A stretch of 26,987 nucleotides of DNA from an uncultured Erysipelotrichaceae bacterium (GTDB lineage Bacteria; Bacillota_I; Bacilli_A; RF39; UBA660), in contig CACZQD010000050.1 in assembly GCA_902783215.1 (NCBI GenBank), forward strand, positions 1 to 26,987, in the 5' to 3' direction. Shown here in pieces: positions 22,526-26,987 of the stretch. A program made the translations under genes and the position numbers. The notes under the pieces were generated by a model. It had not been told where the DNA came from and did no database searches. It was given only the letters and a program-made list of their open reading frames with translations. Numbering within the stretch: position 1 is the stretch's first letter; the number at the start of each line of letters is the position of its first letter.

Positions 22526-23311
22526 ATGTCAAAAATTATATCATTTGTAAATCAAAAAGGAGGAGTTGGAAAGACAACTTCTAGTATTAATTTAGCAGCT
22601 TCTTTGGGATTATTAGGTAAAAAAACATTACTGGTAGATCTTGATCCACAAGGAAATAGTACTACTGGTGTAGGAGTAAATAAAGGTCAAGCTAAATATA
22701 GTGTATATGAATTATTAATTGGACAAGCAGATTTAGGACAAGTAGTAGGAAAAACTAAATTTAAAAATCTATATTTAATACCAGCTTCTATTAATTTAGC
22801 AGGTATTGATATGGAATTAATGGAATTAGCTCGACAAGATTCAGAATTTGTCGCACAGTTACAATTAAAAAAATATTTAGATAAGATTAAAGAAGTTTTT
22901 GATTATATTATTCTAGATTGTCCTCCATCATTAGGTCTAATAACAACTAATTCATTAGCTGCATCTGATTCTGTTATTATTCCTGTTCAGTGTGAATTTT
23001 TCGCACTTGAAGGAATTATGCAATTATTAAATTCAATTATGATGGCTCAAAAAAAATTAAATCCTACATTAGATATCGAAGGTGTTTTATTAACAATGCT
23101 AGATAATAGAACCAATTTAGGATTAGAAGTTGTAGATGAGATTAAAAGTTATTTTAAAGAAAAAGTATATGATACTATTATTCCAAGATTAGTAAGACTT
23201 TCAGAAGCACCAAGTCATGGTAAACCAATATGTGCATATGATCCAAAAAGTAGAGGAACAGAAGCATATTTAAATTTAGCTAAAGAGGTGATTAAAAGAA
23301 ATGGAAACTAA
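22526..23311 (+). CDS. soj: Chromosome-partitioning ATPase ParA/Soj
   Basis: ParA-type ATPase that acts with Spo0J in origin segregation and, in B. subtilis, control of DnaA. Deviant Walker A KGGVGKTT at 11-18, switch I DLDPQGNSTTG, Walker B YIILDCPPSLGLIT, then PVQCEFFALEG and the C-terminal RLSEAPSHGKPICAYDPKSRG typical of chromosomal ParA. 261 aa. It has the short N-terminus of chromosomal, not plasmid, ParA. Its stop overlaps the spo0J start by 11 bp. Divergent from the XRE gene. Confidence 0.97.
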   Translation: MSKIISFVNQKGGVGKTTSSINLAASLGLLGKKTLLVDLDPQGNSTTGVGVNKGQAKYSVYELLIGQADLGQVVGKTKFKNLYLIPASINLAGIDMELMELARQDSEFVAQLQLKKYLDKIKEVFDYIILDCPPSLGLITTNSLAASDSVIIPVQCEFFALEGIMQLLNSIMMAQKKLNPTLDIEGVLLTMLDNRTNLGLEVVDEIKSYFKEKVYDTIIPRLVRLSEAPSHGKPICAYDPKSRGTEAYLNLAKEVIKRNGN

Positions 23312-24176
23312 GAAAAAAGCTTTAGGAACAGGATTAGAACAATTATTTAATAATGAAAATTTAGATTTACAAACATTTGAAAAACATATTTATGAAACAG
23401 CAGATAAAGAAGAAATTGTCGAAATAAATTTAGGAGAATTACGTGCGAATCCATATCAACCAAGAACAGTATTTGAGGATAAAGCGCTTCATGAATTAGC
23501 TGCATCAATTAAAGAACATGGTGTTTTTCAACCAATAATTGTTAAAAAAAGTATTAAAGGTTATGAGATAATTGCAGGTGAAAGAAGAGTTAGAGCATCA
23601 AAATTAGCTGGTCGTGAGACTATACCAGCTTTGATTCGTAATTTAAACGATGAACAAATGATGGAAATCGCCCTTCTTGAAAATCTTCAAAGAGAAAACT
23701 TAAGCGCAATTGAAGAAGCAAAAGCATATAAATCAATGCTTGATAAACTCCATTTAACACAAGAACAACTAAGTGTTAAAGTTGGTAAAAGTAGAAGTCA
23801 TATTACCAATATTTTAGGACTTTTGAGATTGCCAGAAGATGTGCAAGAATTAGTTGTTAATAAAAAATTGAGTATGGGTCATGCCCGAGTACTCAGTAAA
23901 CTTGAAGATGAGCAACAAATTAAAGATATGGCTCAAAAAATAGTTGATAAAAATATTCCAGTTAGAGATATTGAAGTTATTACTAATAATTCCGAAAAAA
24001 AGGTTAAAAATAATCGACGCAAGCAACCTAGTGAAAATGAATATAAATATGTCGAAGAATTATTAAAAGAAAAATTAGATACAAAAGTAAAAGTAAAAGA
24101 TAATAAAATTGAAATTACTTTTACAAATGTAGCAGATTTAAATCGTATATTAGATATGATTGATGTAAAAGAATAG
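23301..24176 (+). CDS. spo0J: Chromosome-partitioning protein ParB/Spo0J
   Basis: CTP-dependent DNA clamp that loads at parS. The CTPase domain has NPYQPRTVFED, VFQPIIVK, AGERRVRASKLAG with GERR at 93-96, and EIALLENLQRENLSAIEEA. The helix-turn-helix (LTQEQLSVKVGKSRSHITNILGL, split here at the turn) covers about residues 150-175. A basic linker (KKVKNNRRKQP) leads to the C-terminal dimerisation helix. 291 aa. I saw no parS-like site (TGTTTCACGTGAAACA pattern) in the window, so the binding sites must lie outside or differ. Confidence 0.97.
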   Translation: METKKKALGTGLEQLFNNENLDLQTFEKHIYETADKEEIVEINLGELRANPYQPRTVFEDKALHELAASIKEHGVFQPIIVKKSIKGYEIIAGERRVRASKLAGRETIPALIRNLNDEQMMEIALLENLQRENLSAIEEAKAYKSMLDKLHLTQEQLSVKVGKSRSHITNILGLLRLPEDVQELVVNKKLSMGHARVLSKLEDEQQIKDMAQKIVDKNIPVRDIEVITNNSEKKVKNNRRKQPSENEYKYVEELLKEKLDTKVKVKDNKIEITFTNVADLNRILDMIDVKE

Positions 24177-24187
24177 GTGATTGATAT

Positions 24188-24976
24188 ATGGATATATTAT
24201 TTTCAAGAACAATAATTGAACCAATTATAATATTAGTATTAACTTTTATTATATGTTATATATCAAAAATAATTGTCTATAAACTATTATCAGTTAATTC
24301 TAAAATTTCAGAAAAAAAACGTAAAACTGCAGCAAATTTAATAAGTAACATGATTATCATTTTCTTTATGATTTTAGGATTAACTCTTATCTTGAAATCA
24401 TTTGGTATTGATACAGCTTCTTTTGTAGCATCACTTGGAATCTTTAGTTTAGTGGTAGGACTTGCCCTACAAGATTTATTAAAAGATATTTTTTCCGGTA
24501 TGATGATAATTTTAGAAGGTCAGTATAGTATTGGAGATTGGGTTGAAATAGGTGGCTTTAAGGGAGAAGTTATTGCTTCTAGTTTAAGAACTACAAGATT
24601 AAAAGCATATACAGGTGAGGTAAAAATAATTGCTAATAGACAAATTAGTGAGTTAATTAATTATAGTTTAGAAAAGAATATTGCTATTGTTGATATTGGA
24701 ATTTCTTATGATTCAGATATTGATAAAGTAAAACAAGTAATAAAAGAATTAGAGAAAAGATTAATTAATGAGAAAAAAATTACTAATATGGAATGCTTAG
24801 GAGTACAGACTATGGAAAATAGTTCTATAGTAATGCGATTAATTACTCATATAGATCATTCTAATTTATTTCCAGTACAAAGATTAATTAAAGAAGAAGT
24901 ATTTAAAGAATTTAAAAATAATGATATTGAAATACCATATCAACAGGTGGTGGTTCATAATGGAAAAAAAATATAA
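24188..24976 (+). CDS. MscS-family mechanosensitive channel
   Basis: Small-conductance mechanosensitive channel family member, 262 aa. Three membrane helices (about 8-27, 50-72, 77-98), the last being the pore helix FVASLGIFSLVVGLALQD. The beta domain follows with FSGMMIILEGQYSIGDWVEI and a C-terminal domain with ISYDSDIDKVKQVI. The ribosome site overlaps the end of spo0J (GGTGATT). The position after soj-spo0J and before DUF951 is common in Firmicutes. Confidence 0.93.
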   Translation: MDILFSRTIIEPIIILVLTFIICYISKIIVYKLLSVNSKISEKKRKTAANLISNMIIIFFMILGLTLILKSFGIDTASFVASLGIFSLVVGLALQDLLKDIFSGMMIILEGQYSIGDWVEIGGFKGEVIASSLRTTRLKAYTGEVKIIANRQISELINYSLEKNIAIVDIGISYDSDIDKVKQVIKELEKRLINEKKITNMECLGVQTMENSSIVMRLITHIDHSNLFPVQRLIKEEVFKEFKNNDIEIPYQQVVVHNGKKI

Positions 24977-25145
24977 ATTAAATAGTATTGTTACTATGAA
25001 AAAAGCACATCCTTGTGGATCTAACGAATGGGAAATAATAAGAGTAGGTGCAGACATAAAAATAAAATGTTTAAATTGTGGTAGATCAATTATGTTACCT
25101 AGAATTGAATTTAACAAAAAAGTAAAGAAAATAGTAACTTATTAG
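24960..25145 (+). CDS. DUF951 protein
   Basis: 61 aa with ATG at 24960, preceded by AGGTGGTGG and overlapping the mscS end by 17 bp (translational coupling). It has the conserved HPCGSNEWEI and CLNCGRSIMLPR: C19, C37 and C40 could bind a metal with a nearby His. The function is unknown; the gene is widely linked to the soj-spo0J region in Firmicutes, which matches its place here. Confidence 0.93.
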   Translation: MEKKYKLNSIVTMKKAHPCGSNEWEIIRVGADIKIKCLNCGRSIMLPRIEFNKKVKKIVTY

Positions 25146-25154
25146 GAGGATAGC

Positions 25155-26654
25155 ATGAAGAATGTTGGTAAAAGAATAAAAAATCAGGGACCATTAACGA
25201 CCATTGCTTTTTTAACAGTATTAATAGGGTTAATAAGCTTAGTACTCAGTATATTAAAAGTAGGTGGATCTGTTACTGAGGCAGGTAGTTTAGAAACATC
25301 ATTAGTTACAGTAAAAAATATATTTAGTAAAGATGGTATTAAATACTTATTAAATAATTATGTAGTTAATTTTCAGTTAATGCAACCATTAATTTATTTA
25401 GTAATGTCTTTAATATCAGTATCTATATTAGAATCAAGTGGGTTAATTAATTACTTAGTAAAACCTTTTAAAAAAGTTAAACCTTTTTGGATTACATTTT
25501 TAACATTTTTTATATCAATAATCTTAACTTTTGTAGGAGATTTAGGATATATATTACTTATACCTCTTGTTTGTTCTATATATAAAATATTAGGAAGAAA
25601 TCCACTTCTTGGAATGATAACAGTATTTTTAGGTGTTACTATAGGAATGGGAGCAGGAGTAGTATTTAATTATCAAGATTATTTATTGTCGCTTACAACT
25701 ACTACTGCAGCATCTAATATAGATGATACATTTACATATAATTTATTTTCAAATATTTATATTATGCTCTTTAGTACACTTATACTATCAATTGTTGGAA
25801 CTATATCAATTGAGAAATTATTATCTAAAAAGTTTAAAAGATATGATTATGATAAGGAAGTAAACTTATCTAAAAGAGCTTTTGTTATTACAAGTATTAT
25901 TGGTATATTAATCACACTATTCTTTGTTTATGCTATTATACCAGGATTACCTTTATCAGGATTACTATTGAATTCATCAGAAAAAGTATATATAGCTCAA
26001 ATATTTAGTGATACTTCAGCACTAGGTAATGGATTAATGTTAGTAATATTAGGAATAAGTGTATTATGTGGATTTATATATGGTAGAATATCTGGTAATA
26101 TTAGACATAAAAATGATTATATACATTGTTTAACAGAATCATTTGAAAATACAGGATATATTTTAGTAGTAGTATTTTTTGCATCAATAATGTTAGGATT
26201 ATTAGAATGGTCTAATATTCCAACAGTATTAACAACAAATATTGTCGACTTAATAGGTGGATTAAATTTTAATGGAGTATTATTAGTTATTATAGTATTT
26301 ATATCAATATTATTCATATCAATACTAATTCCAACCACTATAACTAAATGGAACTTAGTCGCACCAGTATATGTACCCTTATTAATGCGTGCGAATATAA
26401 GTCCAAACTTTATGCAATCAATATTTATGAGTGCAGATGCAGTAGGAAAATTATTTTCACCAATATATTTGTACTTAATCATAATGATAGGTTTTCTATA
26501 TAAAGAAGATCAAGATGTTAGCACATCAATATTTGACACTATGAAATTAATGATGCCAGTAATATTAATTTTATTAGCAACTAATTTTATTATAGTAGTA
26601 GGATGGTATGTACTTGGAATACCAATAGGACTAAGTGGAACAATTACACTTTAA
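25155..26654 (+). CDS. AbgT-family transporter
   Basis: Multi-pass inner-membrane transporter, 499 aa with about 10-12 helices. It matches the AbgT family (p-aminobenzoyl-glutamate/sulfonamide transport): LVMSLISVSILESSGLINYLVKP, then FVGDLGYILLIPLVCSIYKI and LLGMITVFLGVTIGMGAG. The C-terminal half has PTTITKWNLVAPVYVPLLM, NISPNFMQSIF and DAVGKLFSPIYLYL, where the family has SxxAKW...APIFVPM. Ribosome site TAGGAGGA, 9 bp after DUF951, so it may be in the same operon. The substrate is not known from sequence. Confidence 0.85.
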   Translation: MKNVGKRIKNQGPLTTIAFLTVLIGLISLVLSILKVGGSVTEAGSLETSLVTVKNIFSKDGIKYLLNNYVVNFQLMQPLIYLVMSLISVSILESSGLINYLVKPFKKVKPFWITFLTFFISIILTFVGDLGYILLIPLVCSIYKILGRNPLLGMITVFLGVTIGMGAGVVFNYQDYLLSLTTTTAASNIDDTFTYNLFSNIYIMLFSTLILSIVGTISIEKLLSKKFKRYDYDKEVNLSKRAFVITSIIGILITLFFVYAIIPGLPLSGLLLNSSEKVYIAQIFSDTSALGNGLMLVILGISVLCGFIYGRISGNIRHKNDYIHCLTESFENTGYILVVVFFASIMLGLLEWSNIPTVLTTNIVDLIGGLNFNGVLLVIIVFISILFISILIPTTITKWNLVAPVYVPLLMRANISPNFMQSIFMSADAVGKLFSPIYLYLIIMIGFLYKEDQDVSTSIFDTMKLMMPVILILLATNFIIVVGWYVLGIPIGLSGTITL

Positions 26655-26685
26655 AATAGGATAAGAAATTATTCTGTTTTTTTTT
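26655..26685 (+). terminator. Intrinsic terminator after the AbgT gene
   Basis: AATAGGATAA and TTATTCTGTT form a 10-bp stem with two wobbles and loop GAAA, followed by a T-tract to 26685. This ends the soj-to-transporter block. Confidence 0.8.
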
Positions 26686-26930
26686 AAAGAAAATTCATAT
26701 TTTTATCGTATATTATAAGTAGAGGACAAAATATATGAAGGCAATATGAATTATTATAATAACAAATACAATAAATATATGTTGCTGATGATAATTAAGA
26801 ACAGTAGTAAATCTATAAACTTCAATTAAAAAAAATAAAAACAAGAAATTGAATTAGAAAAATAGACTAATTATACACAAATAATTGGCTTTTGTGAACC
26901 ATTAGTCTAAAATTATTTTAGGAGGTAGTT
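26686..26930. other. Intergenic stretch without a supported gene
   Basis: AT-rich stretch. A 27-aa frame (26746-26829, starting MNYYNNKYNKYMLLMII) has only a weak ribosome site and no convincing promoter, so I do not call it. The last 70 bases hold a structured leader (see 26863-26909). Confidence 0.6.
26863..26909 (+). promoter_or_regulatory. Nested stem-loop leader before the terminal gene
   Basis: TAGACTAAT (26863-26871) pairs perfectly with ATTAGTCTA (26901-26909), and inside it CACAAA (26876-26881) with TTTGTG (26891-26896). It sits 10 bases before the ribosome site AGGAGGTAG. It could be an attenuator, operator or terminator-like hairpin; no known riboswitch is recognised. Confidence 0.5.
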
Positions 26931-26987
26931 ATGTTATATTTTCATAAAGAGCTCAAAGAAAAATTAAAATCAGATTATCAAATACAA
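26931..26987 (+). CDS. 5' end of an unidentified gene, cut by the window edge
   Basis: ATG at 26931 with a near-perfect Shine-Dalgarno AGGAGGTAG. Nineteen codons are visible (MLYFHKELKEKLKSDYQIQ) with no stop. The LKEKLKSDYQIQ pattern faintly recalls the N-terminus of AbiEi-type antitoxins or other winged-helix proteins, but this is too short to assign. Confidence 0.6.
   Translation, partial: MLYFHKELKEKLKSDYQIQ

Noticed and set aside
24921..24959. Longer start for DUF951
   Set aside because: It would run inside mscS without a ribosome site; ATG at 24960 has AGGTGGTGG and the family start.
26117..26482. 121-codon minus-strand open frame in the transporter gene
   Set aside because: Antisense shadow of a conserved membrane protein; its sequence looks like a reverse complement of hydrophobic codons.
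26746..26829. 27-aa open frame in the last intergenic region
   Set aside because: Weak ribosome site, no promoter or terminator tied to it, and low-complexity composition expected by chance at this AT content.
1..26987. CRISPR arrays, tRNA/rRNA genes, insertion sequences or prophage
   Set aside because: No spaced direct repeats, no tRNA-like cloverleaf noticed, and no transposase, integrase or terminal inverted repeats seen on either strand.

Overview
The window looks like chromosomal DNA of a very AT-rich, endospore-forming Firmicute (Bacilli/Erysipelotrichia/Mollicutes-related or clostridial; I cannot place it more finely). The evidence is the AT-rich base composition, Shine-Dalgarno sites of the AGGAGG/GGTGAT kind, the sporulation genes spoVT and spoIIR plus a YtaF-like gene, and gene clusters that flank the replication origin in Bacillus subtilis (pth-mfd-spoVT; metG-tatD-yabE-ksgA; soj-spo0J; fba-murA-rpmE), here brought together. 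Almost everything is on the plus strand. The only minus-strand genes I support are a 32-codon putative toxin and a small XRE regulator. None of the intact genes ends in TGA.

Layout. 1-3854: peptidyl-tRNA hydrolase and the Mfd transcription-repair coupling factor. 3855-4576: a gene-poor stretch with a small frame-disrupted gene and, in my reading, a previously unannotated type I toxin-antitoxin locus. This is a minus-strand hydrophobic mini-protein with its own promoter and terminator, overlapped at its 3' end by a convergent plus-strand small RNA. 4577-7384: spoVT, then a methionine-type T-box leader in front of a dUTPase-like gene and metG. 7385-10032: a 57-aa membrane protein, tatD, a 3D-domain cell-wall protein and ksgA. 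10071-11146: spoIIR and a MntP/YtaF family gene. 11248-14356: fructose-bisphosphate aldolase, murA, a degenerate SGNH-like protein and ribosomal protein L31 with a palindromic leader. 14413-17977: a YetF/DUF421 protein, then an SPFH protein and a double zinc-ribbon membrane protein resembling the B. subtilis YdjI/YdjG envelope-stress pair. 18180-22125: BipA/TypA, then two tandem paralogous proteins of unknown family. 22134-24176: a small XRE repressor divergent from soj-spo0J, with a perfect 15-bp inverted repeat between them. 24188-26654: an MscS channel, a DUF951 protein and an AbgT-family transporter. 26655-26987: a terminator, a structured leader and the first codons of a gene that runs off the window.

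Functionally this is core housekeeping (translation quality control, DNA repair, cell wall, glycolysis, chromosome segregation) mixed with sporulation genes. Control elements are clear: extended -10 promoters of the form TGRTATAAT recur, and most transcription units end in a recognisable hairpin plus T-tract. The most novel content is the putative type I toxin-antitoxin locus at 4138-4453, the tandem unknown proteins at 20047-22125, and the XRE/palindrome module in front of the ParABS genes.
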